DNA of 64,000 nucleotides from positions 1 through 64,000 of the forward strand of contig MHBL01000402.1 in assembly GCA_001803235.1 (NCBI GenBank). Reading direction: 5' to 3'. Position numbers and translations under genes: made by a program. Numbering within the stretch: the stretch's first letter is position 1; the number at the start of each line of letters is the position of its first letter. Under the pieces are notes generated by a model. It ran no database searches and had not been told where the DNA came from. It saw only the letters and a program-made list of their open reading frames with translations. Positions 8,706-17,827 of the stretch are shown here, one piece after another. The stretch is from Lentisphaerae bacterium RIFOXYA12_64_32 (lineage in GTDB: Bacteria; Verrucomicrobiota; Lentisphaeria; Oligosphaerales; YB12-FULL-65-16).

Positions 8706-10787
8706 ATGATGCGGAAGTTGACCTCAACCGATCCTGAGACGAAGTCGGCCGACATGGTGGCGGCGAACGTCGCGCAGCTCAAAGCGCTGTTCCCCGAGAT
8801 TGTCACTGAGGGTCCGAACGGTGCGGCGGTCAACGTGGACGTGCTCAAAGGCCTGATCGGGGACCGCACGGCCACCGATGCCGACGAGAAGTACGGGCTC
8901 AACTGGCACGGCAAACGTCGCGCCCGCCAGCTCGCCCTCAGCCCCTCCGCCGGCACGCTGCGTCCGTGTCCCGAGGACAGCGTGGACTGGGACACCACCC
9001 AGAACCTGATGATCGAAGGCGACAACCTCGAAGTCCTGAAGCTCCTGCAGAAGAGCTACGCCGGCAAGGTCAAGCTCATCTACATCGACCCGCCGTACAA
9101 CACCGGTAAGGATTTCGTCTACCCCGACGATTTCCAGGACAATATCCGCAACTACCTCGAACTCACCGGCCAGGTCGAGGGCGGCCGCAAAATCACCTCC
9201 AACACCGAGGCCTCCGGCCGCTTCCATACCGACTGGCTCAATATGATGTACCCGCGGCTGCGGACTTGTCGGCAGTTGCTGACTCAAGATGGGGCGCTGT
9301 TCGTCTCCTGTGACGATTCGGAAGCGGCGAATCTACGCCTTGCTCTCGACGATATCTTCGGGGTGGAGAACTTCATTGCGCAGTTCGTCTGGCGTTCACG
9401 GCAGTTCACCGACGCAAGGGCTGTCACCAACGTGTCGACCGACCATGAGTATCTTGTGTGCTATGCACGGGATTCCGGGTTCTCTGTGCGTGGCGTTGAG
9501 CGTGACGAGTCCAAGTTCTCGAATCCAGACAACGACCCACGGGGTGACTGGATGAGCCGGAGTCTGCTCGGTCTTGCTACACGGGACCAGCGACCGAACC
9601 TGCACTACGACATCGTTGAGCCTGGAACCGGGCGGCGCTTCCCACCCAACCCCGCCACCGGTTGGCGGTACGCTCCCGACAAGATGCAGGCGCTCATAGC
9701 GGACGGCTGTGTACTCTTCCCGACAAGAGACGAGGGCCGACCACGAGAGAAGAAGTTCCGCAAGGATATGAACTCGGAGTTCATCGCATTCCGAAGCATT
9801 ATTGAGGGCATGCATACGGCCGACGGCACTGAGGAGATCCGGGCACTCTTTGGGGCAGAGGTGTTCAGCTTTCCGAAACCAGTGGAGCTGGTGCGCAAAG
9901 TGACAGAACAGGTGGCGGGCGCCGGCGACATCGTCCTCGATTTCTTTGCCGGCTCGGGCACTACCGGTCACGCGGTCATGGCCCAGAACGCGGCCGATGG
10001 CGGGAACCGCCGCTACATCCTGGTCCAACTTCCCGAGCCGCTCGATCCTGAGAACAGGGACCAAAAGACCGCCGCCGACTTCTGCACCAAACTGGGCAAG
10101 CCGTTGACCATCGCCGAACTGACCAAAGAACGCCTGCGTCGCGCCGGACAGAAGATTCGCGAGAATGTGGCGGCCGCCGCCGCGAAGTCCGCAGCAGGCA
10201 CCGCCGCCGATCCGACCAGCCTGTTTGCCCAGGCCGCAACGCCAGGGACCGCCGGAGGAACTGCTGAATCGGCACCCGACGCCCGACCCTCGACACCCGT
10301 CACTCGCCCCTCCCTCGACCTCGGCTTCCGCGTCTTCAAGCTCGATTCCAGCAACATCCGCGCCTGGGACCCGGCCGCCGGCGCGCTCGCTGACACCCTC
10401 GAAGCCCACGTCGAGCACCTGAAAGCCGACCGCACCGAACAGGACATTCTCTACGAACTGCTGCTCAAACTCGGACTCGACCTCTGTGTGCCCATTGGAA
10501 CGCGAACCATCGCGCGGGCCGACAAAGGCGCGAAGAAGAAGGGCAAGGACGGCCTGACCGTGCACAGTATCGGCGGCGGCGTGTTGATGGCCTGCCTTGC
10601 CACCGAGATCACCCGTGAGGACGTCGAGCCCCTGGCCCAATGCATAATCGCCTGGCACAAGGAACTCGCCCCGGCCGGCGACAGCACCTGCGTCTTCCGC
10701 GACAGCGCCTTCCCCGACGACGTCGCCAAGACCAATCTCGCGGCGATACTTGAGCAACACGGAGTAGACAACGTGCGGAGTCTGTAA
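8706..10787 (+). CDS. mod: Type III-like DNA methyltransferase (Mod)
   Basis: A 693-residue beta-class N6-adenine (or N4-cytosine) methyltransferase. I start it at ATG 8706, with GAGGA at 8693-8697. The motif order is that of beta-class enzymes: motif IV KLIYIDPPYNTG comes before motif I DIVLDFFAGSGTTGHAV. Between them lies a region with VWRSRQFTDAR that probably recognises the target. The C-terminal third has an Ala/Pro/Thr-rich linker (TPGTAGGTAESAPDARPS region) and a conserved end domain (SLDLGFRVFKLDSSNIRAW) seen in Mod subunits. In type III systems Mod gives specificity and protects the host, and Res needs it to cut. Here Res is about 9 kb downstream, separated by the nitrilase-SMC genes and a toxin-antitoxin scar, so Mod and Res are probably no longer on one transcript. 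Confidence 0.85.
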   Translation: MMRKLTSTDPETKSADMVAANVAQLKALFPEIVTEGPNGAAVNVDVLKGLIGDRTATDADEKYGLNWHGKRRARQLALSPSAGTLRPCPEDSVDWDTTQNLMIEGDNLEVLKLLQKSYAGKVKLIYIDPPYNTGKDFVYPDDFQDNIRNYLELTGQVEGGRKITSNTEASGRFHTDWLNMMYPRLRTCRQLLTQDGALFVSCDDSEAANLRLALDDIFGVENFIAQFVWRSRQFTDARAVTNVSTDHEYLVCYARDSGFSVRGVERDESKFSNPDNDPRGDWMSRSLLGLATRDQRPNLHYDIVEPGTGRRFPPNPATGWRYAPDKMQALIADGCVLFPTRDEGRPREKKFRKDMNSEFIAFRSIIEGMHTADGTEEIRALFGAEVFSFPKPVELVRKVTEQVAGAGDIVLDFFAGSGTTGHAVMAQNAADGGNRRYILVQLPEPLDPENRDQKTAADFCTKLGKPLTIAELTKERLRRAGQKIRENVAAAAAKSAAGTAADPTSLFAQAATPGTAGGTAESAPDARPSTPVTRPSLDLGFRVFKLDSSNIRAWDPAAGALADTLEAHVEHLKADRTEQDILYELLLKLGLDLCVPIGTRTIARADKGAKKKGKDGLTVHSIGGGVLMACLATEITREDVEPLAQCIIAWHKELAPAGDSTCVFRDSAFPDDVAKTNLAAILEQHGVDNVRSL

Positions 10788-10974
10788 CAGCGGGAATGCC
10801 GGGATTTCCCAGCGACCAATGTGGCTACCGGAGTGCATACCATGTCAAGACGGAGAGCCGAGGGTTCGCTAATACGTTGCATGGCAATGGCGGGGGTGAG
10901 AAACTCACGCTACTCCTCGTGGGCGGGGTCCTATCCCGGCCCTGGAGACATGAGGCAGGTTTAGGAACTCGGTG

Positions 10975-11690
10975 ATGCGTGTAATCAGTTACAGGAAAGT
11001 GCTTCAGATCGGTGCCGACGGACTGCACCTCGATCTTGCGGAAGGGACACGTGGCCTCGTCCCGATCGCCGACATCTTCGTCGAGAGCGTAGAACCGGTC
11101 CGACTGAGCCGCACCATCTATCAGGGCAGCCTGTGCATCGCTGTCGACGATACGAGGTCAAGCGACTTGGCAACTACAAAGAGGCCGTCGATCTGCTCGA
11201 CAGGGAGCGGTTCGATGTGGTGGTCACGGATATGGTCATGGGCGTAACAGGGCGTGAAGGGCTCCAAATCGTCGATAAGCTCGCCAGGAAGTCCCCCGTG
11301 ACGATCGTCGTGACCGCTTGGCCGCAGTTGTCGGTGTGTGTCGAGGTGATGCGTCTCGGCGCGTGGGACTACCTGGCGAAGCAGCCGGCGGACGGGAGCG
11401 ACATCTTTGAGAACCTGCTGAAGTCTCTGTCCGCAGCATGCGAATGCCGGACGAAATGCTGTGAAGGAGGCCGGGTACATCCTGATATGGCTTGGGCTGA
11501 GGACCATTACGAGGAACTGGCCCGAGGGTATGCGGGGAAATACGTCGCTGTCCTCGACCGAGAAGTTGTTGGTTCCGACCGCAACTATCCTGCATTGGCC
11601 GCGCGGCTCAGAAGCCAGTTTCCAGTGGCACTGGCGGCGATTGTCAGGCTGCCACCTGGCAAGAAACGGCGGAGGGAGCCAGCACCATGA
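10975..11690 (+). pseudogene. Broken receiver (REC)-DUF5678 gene at the head of the nitrilase-SMC operon
   Basis: From the ATG at 10975 one frame encodes an unrecognised ~47-residue stretch (YRKVLQIGADGLHLDLAEGT), then LCIAVDD, which looks like the first strand and acidic pair of a response-regulator receiver. Just after that, near 11150, the receiver continues in another frame: RYEVKRL, the phosphoacceptor region FDVVVTDMVMG, VTAW and the lysine of YLAKQ. The ~15-20 residues normally between the acidic pair and YEV are missing, so a small frameshifting deletion broke the gene. The second frame continues into a DUF5678-like tail (HYEELARGYAGKYVAVLDRE). Its stop overlaps the next start (ATGA at 11687-11690), showing that this gene was the translationally coupled partner of the nitrilase-fold gene. 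Confidence 0.6.
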
Positions 11691-13489
11691 GCACGGCAAT
11701 CGAGTTGAGGGAAGTCGCGCTCGATGTGGTGTTTCCGCGGGCTGCAATCCCGATGGTGCTCATGCAACCACTGGTCGAGATGGCGCTAGACCGCCAACCC
11801 TACTGCTGGTTGCCGGCGAAGGTTGTCCCTCAGTGCGACGCAGTGCACCGAACGCTCGCGATTGCTTCTGTGCAACGTGCATGTTTCACGGTTTTTCCTG
11901 AGTACTCGCTGCCTGGCCTCGAGGGCGTGAGGGTTGTTCACCAGGCTGTCTGCAGTGACTCATGGCATGCGAACAGCGTGGTGATAGCGGGAGTGGATGG
12001 ACTGGGCCGCGACACATACAAGACCGTTTGGGATCTGTTGCGTCCTTCCGACCCCATCTCTGGGAGTGAACCGCAACACGTCTCTACCTACCAGTGGGTG
12101 AACTGCTGCGTTGTCTGGGTCAAGGAGGCGTCAGGGTCGGTTCGGGCGTTCGTGCAACCGAAGCTCACGCGGGCATGGTTGGAGCAACAGGTTCGGTTTG
12201 GGGCAATGCGGACCGGCCAGGGAGTGTATGTCTTTCGGGGAGGATACGAGCCCGACTCCTACCCTTGCCGTTTCCTCTGCCTGATCTGCTTTGACTGGAT
12301 TGGTGAGGATGGCGGCCAGTCTGCTCTGGGTCGGGTTCTGGCTGGTCTCAACGCAAGATGGCAGGAGGCCGGCACGCCGAACCCTCTTCACTGGATATTC
12401 GTTCCACAGTGCAACGACAAACCGTGCCACTCTCTGTTTCTCACGGCTACAAGTGAGTTCTTCCTGTCTGGCAATCACCCGTTCGTGGAACGCCGCGATG
12501 GAGTTGTCGTTCACGCGAACTGCGCCAGTCCCTCGCGGCGGGCGCGAGTTGGTAGTTTCGGCTTCTCTTCCGTCGTCTTCCATCCCGACACCTTTGATTG
12601 CACCGGGGACAGACCAGCGACTGTCTGTTACGCTCCCAAACGTCTGCGCCAGTCCGAGATCCTCATGCGTTGCCAGGATGTCGTATTCCGCGAGATGGGG
12701 CCGTGTATTCACTCGATGCGGGTCAGGGTACCGAAGTACGCGCGTCACGACGCGGCTGGCAGAGCGCCGCCAGTGGACATGCCCTCCGTGCACCCGTTGA
12801 GCCCGGTCGAGGATGCAAGAGCGCCCGCTGGGCCAGTCCCGGCAAGTGTGAAGTGGTTACTCGATTGCCTTGATGAACTGCGGTCGCTGGACGATGGGAG
12901 CGCCGCGTCGCCGTTGATGCCTGCGGCCGTGACGAGGCAGCAAGAGGTCATCGATGCGTGGCGTTGCCTCCCATCGGACAGCATTGAGAGCCGCACGCTG
13001 TTGGCGTCATGCGTGCCTGACAAGGAAGAGGAGCACAAGAGAAGGTCCGACCCTGATGACTGGGCAACTCCGGAGGAGGAAGCGCTCGCGACTGCGATCC
13101 ACGCCAGCGCGATAGCAGCGGTTGGGGGTGCCTTCTCGCCTGGTGAGGGAGACCTGCATGGAAGCGGCCGTGCGCGTGATCGTCTCTTTGACCTCGCAGT
13201 TGTGTGCGGACGCTCGCATGCGGGTTGCCTTGATCACTTCAGGCGCAACCGGGCCCGGCTCCCGCGCTATCCTGTGCTTCTGGTCACACGCGACGCGAAC
13301 AATAACCCAGTGTGCCCCCGAACCGTACGCTCCATCACCGACGCGCCTGAACCGACGCAGGGGCAGCCCGCCTCGTTCACAAACCCGCAGTCGAATGTGC
13401 GACACGTGGGGTACCGGCAGCTCTTCGACTGGTTCATAGACGGGAACAGCCCGACAGATATCGAGGATAAGCTGTATGAAGTCCTCTGA
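11687..13489 (+). CDS. Nitrilase-fold (carbon-nitrogen hydrolase) protein, putative defence effector
   Basis: A 600-residue protein. The first ~330 residues resemble the nitrilase superfamily. The Glu-Lys-Cys triad is visible as E72 in VFPEYSLPG, K159 in FVQPKLTRAW and C201 in LICFDW. Classic nitrilases hydrolyse nitriles or amides; this substrate is unknown. Residues ~380-600 form an unrecognised C-terminal domain, with an acidic stretch near 460 and VGYRQLFDWFIDG near the end. Its ATG overlaps the stop of the broken receiver gene, and its 3' end overlaps the ATPase gene by 14 nt, a strong sign of joint expression. Nitrilase domains are known in defence, for example fused to some reverse transcriptases of the DRT class 1 type. 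Pairing with an SMC-like ATPase suggests the ATPase senses DNA and this enzyme acts as effector. A housekeeping amidase is less likely in this context. Confidence 0.6.
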   Translation: MSTAIELREVALDVVFPRAAIPMVLMQPLVEMALDRQPYCWLPAKVVPQCDAVHRTLAIASVQRACFTVFPEYSLPGLEGVRVVHQAVCSDSWHANSVVIAGVDGLGRDTYKTVWDLLRPSDPISGSEPQHVSTYQWVNCCVVWVKEASGSVRAFVQPKLTRAWLEQQVRFGAMRTGQGVYVFRGGYEPDSYPCRFLCLICFDWIGEDGGQSALGRVLAGLNARWQEAGTPNPLHWIFVPQCNDKPCHSLFLTATSEFFLSGNHPFVERRDGVVVHANCASPSRRARVGSFGFSSVVFHPDTFDCTGDRPATVCYAPKRLRQSEILMRCQDVVFREMGPCIHSMRVRVPKYARHDAAGRAPPVDMPSVHPLSPVEDARAPAGPVPASVKWLLDCLDELRSLDDGSAASPLMPAAVTRQQEVIDAWRCLPSDSIESRTLLASCVPDKEEEHKRRSDPDDWATPEEEALATAIHASAIAAVGGAFSPGEGDLHGSGRARDRLFDLAVVCGRSHAGCLDHFRRNRARLPRYPVLLVTRDANNNPVCPRTVRSITDAPEPTQGQPASFTNPQSNVRHVGYRQLFDWFIDGNSPTDIEDKLYEVL

Positions 13490-16400
13490 GGAAACCGACC
13501 CCTTCTATCAGGCTTTGAGCACCTGTCTCGCGAACAGCCTGAGCGGTCCTACCTGGCACATCGCCCGGACCACAGAGCCGCCCCCTGGTATGCTCCTGGT
13601 CACGGGCACCCAGGATCTGGCCGGCTTTGTGGTCGGTGACCGAGGGGCGCCACGCAAGACCTATGAGGACACGTACGAATCCTTCATGGGCCTCTACCGC
13701 AACCACGTACGGGAATGGGACCCCCTTTCGCTGGCTTTCGTCTTCTGCCCCATTGCGCTTGCCGAAGAGGACGAGGAGTTCTGGATATCGGTCGAGGGCG
13801 ACACCCGGTTCTGCCGCAAGTTCGTTATCCAGGCGGAGCTTGATCCTCAGCGACTTCAGCGCAGTCTCCTACGGTTGCCATTCGTGCCGTTCGATCGGGC
13901 TGACACCGTGAGTCTGGGGCGACCTGTTGCGGCGCAGGACCTGCTTCGGGCCTCAGGGGTCAGTGCCGAACTGGCGGATCGCCTTGTATCTACCCGATCA
14001 TCTGAGGACGCCATCGCAGACTCATGCCTTTCGAGAGATGCGGTAACCGTGCAAACTGCTGAGGCGGTAGCCCTGAGGCGGTCCGAGTGGCCCTCATCCG
14101 CTTCTTCTGGCAAACGCATCATCTCTCTGGATGTCAGCGAGTTCCGGGCGTACAGGGGAAGCCATTCTTTCGACTTGAGCGCAGATCTTACGGTGCTCTA
14201 CGGCCCGAACGGGTTGGGGAAGACCTCGCTGTTTGATGCGATTGACTTTGCCTGCACTGGGAGGCTGGGGCGCTTCGCATCGAGGGCCGGCAGAGGCCCG
14301 ACTCCCCTGAAACTTGTCAGACACCTGGACGCGCAGGGGGAGACTCAAGTCCGAATGACGGTCGGGGAATGCCTGGGCAAGTCCGCCGCGGTAATCCGTC
14401 GGGGGGACAGGTGGGACAGGGCAACTGTTGACCAAGCGCCTACGGACCGCAAGGGCCTCCTGCAGTGGCTCGGGTGTGGGGAGGGTTCGGAGACCGTTGA
14501 CCGAGTGGAAAACTTGGAGCGACTTTTCCGTTCGTGCCACCTCTTTGGTCAGGACTACCAAGCCCTTCTTGCCCAGTTCCGCGACTCTTCACAACTTGAG
14601 ACCGATATCGTGGCCAGAATGCTTGCGCTCGAGGATTATGTTCGCGGCAGCCGCAAGGCTTGCCAAGTTGCCGATGTGGTCGCACGACGCGGGGGAGAGC
14701 TGCGAACGAAGCGGGATGAGGCGGCCCAGAAACTCCGCACCATGGAAGAGATGCGCAGTGAGATTCGCGCAGGGCTGCAGGATGCAGGATCGCCGGAAGC
14801 CATAGGGAGAGCTGCTGCTGCGGTCGCGAAAGGACTGAGCGTGGTCCTGGGTGTAACGGTCTGCGCTCCTGACGGGTTCACGGCAGATCATGTGCGCGAA
14901 TGGCGAACCGAGGCCGTGGGGGCCAGTTCACGCCTGCGGACGCTGGTTGCCGAGGTCGGGCAGATCGAGTCGCGTCTTCCTGAAACGCTTGCTGCGAAGC
15001 AGAAGATGCCAAGAGTGCAGGCGCGTTTGGCCGAGTCTCGGGCCGGTGTCACCGCCCTCAGCCGTGACCGGGCTGCGTTGTTGAAGGCGGCAGGCGATCT
15101 ACGGCAGCACTACGACGCAACGCTCGATGCCATCGAGCGTACGCGGAAGGAACAGGAGGGCTTGACATGGCTGGCGAAAGCTGGTGAACGGCTTACAGCT
15201 CTAGACGGAAGCACACAGCAGTTCACCTCGGTGCTTGCAGTTGAACGGGCGAAGATGGATGAGGCACGGCGGAATCTGGCCGAATCTGGCCGCAATCGTC
15301 GCGAGATCGAGGAGGCGACGGCAGCGCATGTTGCCCTGCTGAACCAAGCCCGTACCCGTCTCGCGACGCTTCGGGTTGTGGCCGAGAATGCGGTTCTTTG
15401 GAATGACTGGCGAACAGCACTGGCCCGGAACGACGCGATGCTTCGCGAGCTGTCGCACTGCAGGGATGAGAACTCCAGGCAGAGACAACTCACTTCGGAG
15501 CAGCTAGAGGGGGCTCAAGAGCTATCAAGGAAGGCGGATGAGCACTTGCGGACAGTCGCATCCGCTCAGGCTAGGCTCGCGGCGATCTTAGGCCAGGTGG
15601 CCGAATTCGTCAGAGATGCAACATGCCCCACCTGCGGGTCAGATCTCGGTACGCGAGAACGCTTGCTCGCCGCCATTGCCGCGCGAACCGGAGGAGTTCC
15701 AGATGAGCAGATGTCGGCGGCAGCCAACTCGGAGCGGCTGAGGCAGGACGTGGCAACGTCCGCAGAACGTGCACAATCCTTGGCAAGAGAGGAAGAGCGA
15801 CTGGGGGCGGAAATCCGCGTGGCACAGGAACAACGAGACAAACTCAGCGCTCTGTCGGCGGATTTCGAGGCCAGGCTGCGGGCAGCCGAACTGCCAACTA
15901 GTTTTGACCAACTTGGGGAAGTGGTGAAGCGCAGAGTAATCGCGGAAGAGGAACAGACCCGGTCGCTTGAGGAGAGGGTCACTGCCCTCCAGGCCCAGCG
16001 TGATGGCGTGATGCAGGCAGGGGCCGCGCTGGAGCGGGCCGTGGCTGCTCTGAATGTGTCGATCAGTAGCGCGCAGAATGGTCTCGGCCAAGTTCAGAGG
16101 GAGACTGAGGGCCTCCGCAATGAGGCACAGAGGCGGGGGATCTTGCTGCAACCTGACAATCTGGACTTGCCGGGAGGAATCGCTGCCTTGGGGAAGACGC
16201 TTGACGATGCGACACGAGGAGCTGAAGGAACTCAAGCCAAACTCAAGGAGCAAGAAAGATTGGTCGTCGAGATGAGTGAGTCGCTCGCCAAGTCGGCGTC
16301 TGCCCTACAGGACTTGGAACGAGATGAGACGGATATTAGGGAGCGAGTTTCGCGGCATGAGGAGGCGCTCGCCAGGAATGGTCTTCCCATGGACTCAACA

Positions 16401-17147
16401 CCGGAGCAACTCCGAGAGGCACGGGCCCAAGCCGCGGCGAGGCTGGCCACTTGCGACGCCACGACAGCCGAGATCAACGCAATCGAGCAGATGCTGATGG
16501 CCTCTGCTCGGACTGCGGAACTAGTGGCCATCGAGGCGGAATTGAGTAAACGTACCGACGAGATCAGAGCGTTGGATCAGGAGATTTCTCGTTGCGGGCG
16601 CTGGAGGGAGTGCTTTGTGAGTATCGGTGGGGTGCTGGACCGGACGCGCTCGGCCGCTGTTGACGGTTACACAACTGGCCTTGGCCCCACCGTTTCTGTC
16701 CTGCAGCAACGGCTCCGCCCGGTATTCGGTTTCGGCGAACTGCATATCCAGTCTTCCGAAGGCAACCTTCGTGCAGTGGTTGACAGAGCAGGGAAGGAGT
16801 TGGTTCCAACGGACTTCTTCAGTGAGTCTCAGAAGCAGGTACTGATGCTGAGCCTGTTCCTTGCCATCGCTTCAACACAGACCTGGTCGTCCTTTGCCCC
16901 CGTACTCTTGGACGACCCGGTCACTCACTTTGACGACCTCAACGCCTACGCTTTCGTCGAACTCATTCGCGGACTGCTGACTGGCCACAGTGGCGTCCCG
17001 CGCCAATTCGTGATCTCAACATGCGACGAGCGCCTGTACCAGATGATACGGCAGCAGTTCGCTCCGCTGAAGTCCCGCGTCAACTACTATGAGTTCAGAT
17101 CCATAGGCAGCGGAGGGCCGGTATACGACTTCCTGGCTGGGACCTGA
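13476..17147 (+). CDS. SMC/Rad50-like zinc-hook ATPase paired with the nitrilase-fold gene
   Basis: A 1223-residue ABC-type ATPase. Walker A is LYGPNGLGKTS near residue 242. Long coiled coils (~380-1080) fold back at a Rad50-type zinc hook, CPTC at about 717-720. The signature motif appears as FFSESQKQ near 1110, and Walker B as VLLDDPVTHFDD near 1146. The switch region is ISTCDERL, with Cys where many Rad50-like proteins have His. An N-terminal extension of ~220 residues (GMLLVTGTQDLAGFVVGD region) precedes the ATPase head and is not recognised. It may replace the separate middle component of ABC-three-component or Lamassu-like systems. The start overlaps the nitrilase gene by 14 nt. SMC-like defence ATPases such as LmuB detect DNA ends or aberrant DNA and trigger a partner effector, and I infer the same here. 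Confidence 0.8.
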   Translation: MKSSEETDPFYQALSTCLANSLSGPTWHIARTTEPPPGMLLVTGTQDLAGFVVGDRGAPRKTYEDTYESFMGLYRNHVREWDPLSLAFVFCPIALAEEDEEFWISVEGDTRFCRKFVIQAELDPQRLQRSLLRLPFVPFDRADTVSLGRPVAAQDLLRASGVSAELADRLVSTRSSEDAIADSCLSRDAVTVQTAEAVALRRSEWPSSASSGKRIISLDVSEFRAYRGSHSFDLSADLTVLYGPNGLGKTSLFDAIDFACTGRLGRFASRAGRGPTPLKLVRHLDAQGETQVRMTVGECLGKSAAVIRRGDRWDRATVDQAPTDRKGLLQWLGCGEGSETVDRVENLERLFRSCHLFGQDYQALLAQFRDSSQLETDIVARMLALEDYVRGSRKACQVADVVARRGGELRTKRDEAAQKLRTMEEMRSEIRAGLQDAGSPEAIGRAAAAVAKGLSVVLGVTVCAPDGFTADHVREWRTEAVGASSRLRTLVAEVGQIESRLPETLAAKQKMPRVQARLAESRAGVTALSRDRAALLKAAGDLRQHYDATLDAIERTRKEQEGLTWLAKAGERLTALDGSTQQFTSVLAVERAKMDEARRNLAESGRNRREIEEATAAHVALLNQARTRLATLRVVAENAVLWNDWRTALARNDAMLRELSHCRDENSRQRQLTSEQLEGAQELSRKADEHLRTVASAQARLAAILGQVAEFVRDATCPTCGSDLGTRERLLAAIAARTGGVPDEQMSAAANSERLRQDVATSAERAQSLAREEERLGAEIRVAQEQRDKLSALSADFEARLRAAELPTSFDQLGEVVKRRVIAEEEQTRSLEERVTALQAQRDGVMQAGAALERAVAALNVSISSAQNGLGQVQRETEGLRNEAQRRGILLQPDNLDLPGGIAALGKTLDDATRGAEGTQAKLKEQERLVVEMSESLAKSASALQDLERDETDIRERVSRHEEALARNGLPMDSTPEQLREARAQAAARLATCDATTAEINAIEQMLMASARTAELVAIEAELSKRTDEIRALDQEISRCGRWRECFVSIGGVLDRTRSAAVDGYTTGLGPTVSVLQQRLRPVFGFGELHIQSSEGNLRAVVDRAGKELVPTDFFSESQKQVLMLSLFLAIASTQTWSSFAPVLLDDPVTHFDDLNAYAFVELIRGLLTGHSGVPRQFVISTCDERLYQMIRQQFAPLKSRVNYYEFRSIGSGGPVYDFLAGT

Positions 17148-17163
17148 AAACCAACTTCCTGCC

Positions 17164-17337
17164 CGGTCTCGTGGAAGCGCTCTTATCAAGCGCGCGGCAG
17201 GCTGCACAGACTCCGGGCCGGTATTCTGGGGTTGCCTTCTTGGGGCCGGAGAGCGGTGCCAAACAAAGGCCGTGTGCCGACAGTGCGGTTTCTACGAGGG
17301 AATGTCCGGCGTGGTTGCCCGGCTGCGAAGGCAATGA
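17164..17337 (+). pseudogene. Cys-rich C-terminal scrap of an unknown gene
   Basis: Between the ATPase stop and the Res fragment, one frame ends in a Cys-rich stretch (ERCQTKAVCRQCGFYEGM) before TGA at 17335-17337. Its C-x(6)-C-x(2)-C pattern resembles the Cys cluster at the end of the SNF2 helicase at 4223-7939. This suggests the tail of a lost helicase-like gene. No start or body is present. Confidence 0.3.
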
Positions 17338-17359
17338 GTGACTAGGGAGCCACAGAACG

Positions 17360-17551
17360 TTGAAACTCCACTTCGGGCCGAATCGCGACTATCACTGTCA
17401 GGCCGTCGACGCGGTCTGCGGGTTGTTCCGCGGGCAGGAGACGTGCCGGACGGAGTTCACGGTCACCAAGGGAGCGTTGGGCGGCGCGGTCTTGCCGGGA
17501 TGCGCGAGAGACCTGGACATCGGCACCCGGCTGGGCGACAGGAGACAGTGA
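17360..17551 (+). pseudogene. N-terminal fragment of a second type III Res gene
   Basis: From a TTG at 17360, about 58 codons closely match the start of the intact Res at 19780: shared blocks include VCGLFRGQETCRTEFTVTK and DYH/DYQ at residues 10-12. The match ends at IGTRL, and the frame then runs into the YhcG leader (GDRRQ, stop). The intact gene starts with ATG at the same place, so the start codon has also changed. The copy is clearly diverged (for example residues E6 to G and L9 to R), so it is an old duplication. It marks the left edge of a rearranged segment. Confidence 0.8.
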
Positions 17552-17712
17552 GCGTCATGGGGAAACTCGTTCGACAACGCACGGAGCCTGCGCCGTCATC
17601 CGGGCTGGACGCGCTGCTGGGGCAATTGCGGGCACTGATCCAGGACGCGCGGCGGCAGGCGCTGCGCGCGGTGGACGCCGTGCAGGTGTGCACCTGCTGG
17701 GAGATCGGGCGG
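17522..17712 (+). repeat. Direct repeat copy 1 (YhcG leader and 5' end)
   Basis: This 191-bp block recurs at 18648-18838 with about 12 mismatches (roughly 94% identity by eye). It covers the tail of the Res fragment (GGCACCCGGCTG), the YhcG ribosome-binding region and the first ~52 codons of YhcG. The copies are exactly 1126 bp apart and bracket the second antitoxin/toxin cassette. Confidence 0.9.
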
Positions 17713-17799
17713 GAGATTCGTGACGCGGTGCGTCACGATTTGGGCGGGACGTGCAGCCACTTCTCGCAATGGACTTGTCTTGTCACGGAAAGATGCTAG
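17557..17799 (+). pseudogene. Truncated YhcG-type nuclease (first ~52 codons)
   Basis: The frame starts at ATG 17557 and is nearly identical to the first ~52 codons of the intact gene at 18683 (GLDALLGQLRALIQDARRQA, with VQVCTCWEIGRE where the intact gene has VQVRTCWQVGRH). After that it runs into unrelated sequence upstream of the second antitoxin and stops at 17799. Both the N-terminal domain and the PDDEXK nuclease core are lost, so it is not functional. Confidence 0.85.
17718..17738. repeat. Perfect 9-bp palindrome upstream of the second antitoxin operator
   Basis: TCGTGACGC (17718-17726) and GCGTCACGA (17730-17738) form a perfect inverted repeat with a 3-nt centre, right at the end of the YhcG fragment. 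It contains the same CGTGAC/GTCACG core as the operator 43 bp downstream and could be an auxiliary antitoxin-binding site. Confidence 0.5.
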
Positions 17800-17810
17800 T
17801 TTTCGTGACA
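17781..17810 (+). promoter_or_regulatory. Palindromic operator of the second AbiEi-type antitoxin
   Basis: TGTCACGGAA (17781-17790) and TTTCGTGACA (17801-17810) match at 9 of 10 positions with a 10-nt spacer, the same geometry as the operator at 60-89. A possible promoter, TTGTCT (17775-17780), 16 nt, TAGTTT (17797-17802), would place the operator between and over the -35 and -10 boxes. The antitoxin ATG follows 17 nt later. Confidence 0.7.
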
Positions 17811-17827
17811 CTCGACGTGCGTCTACT

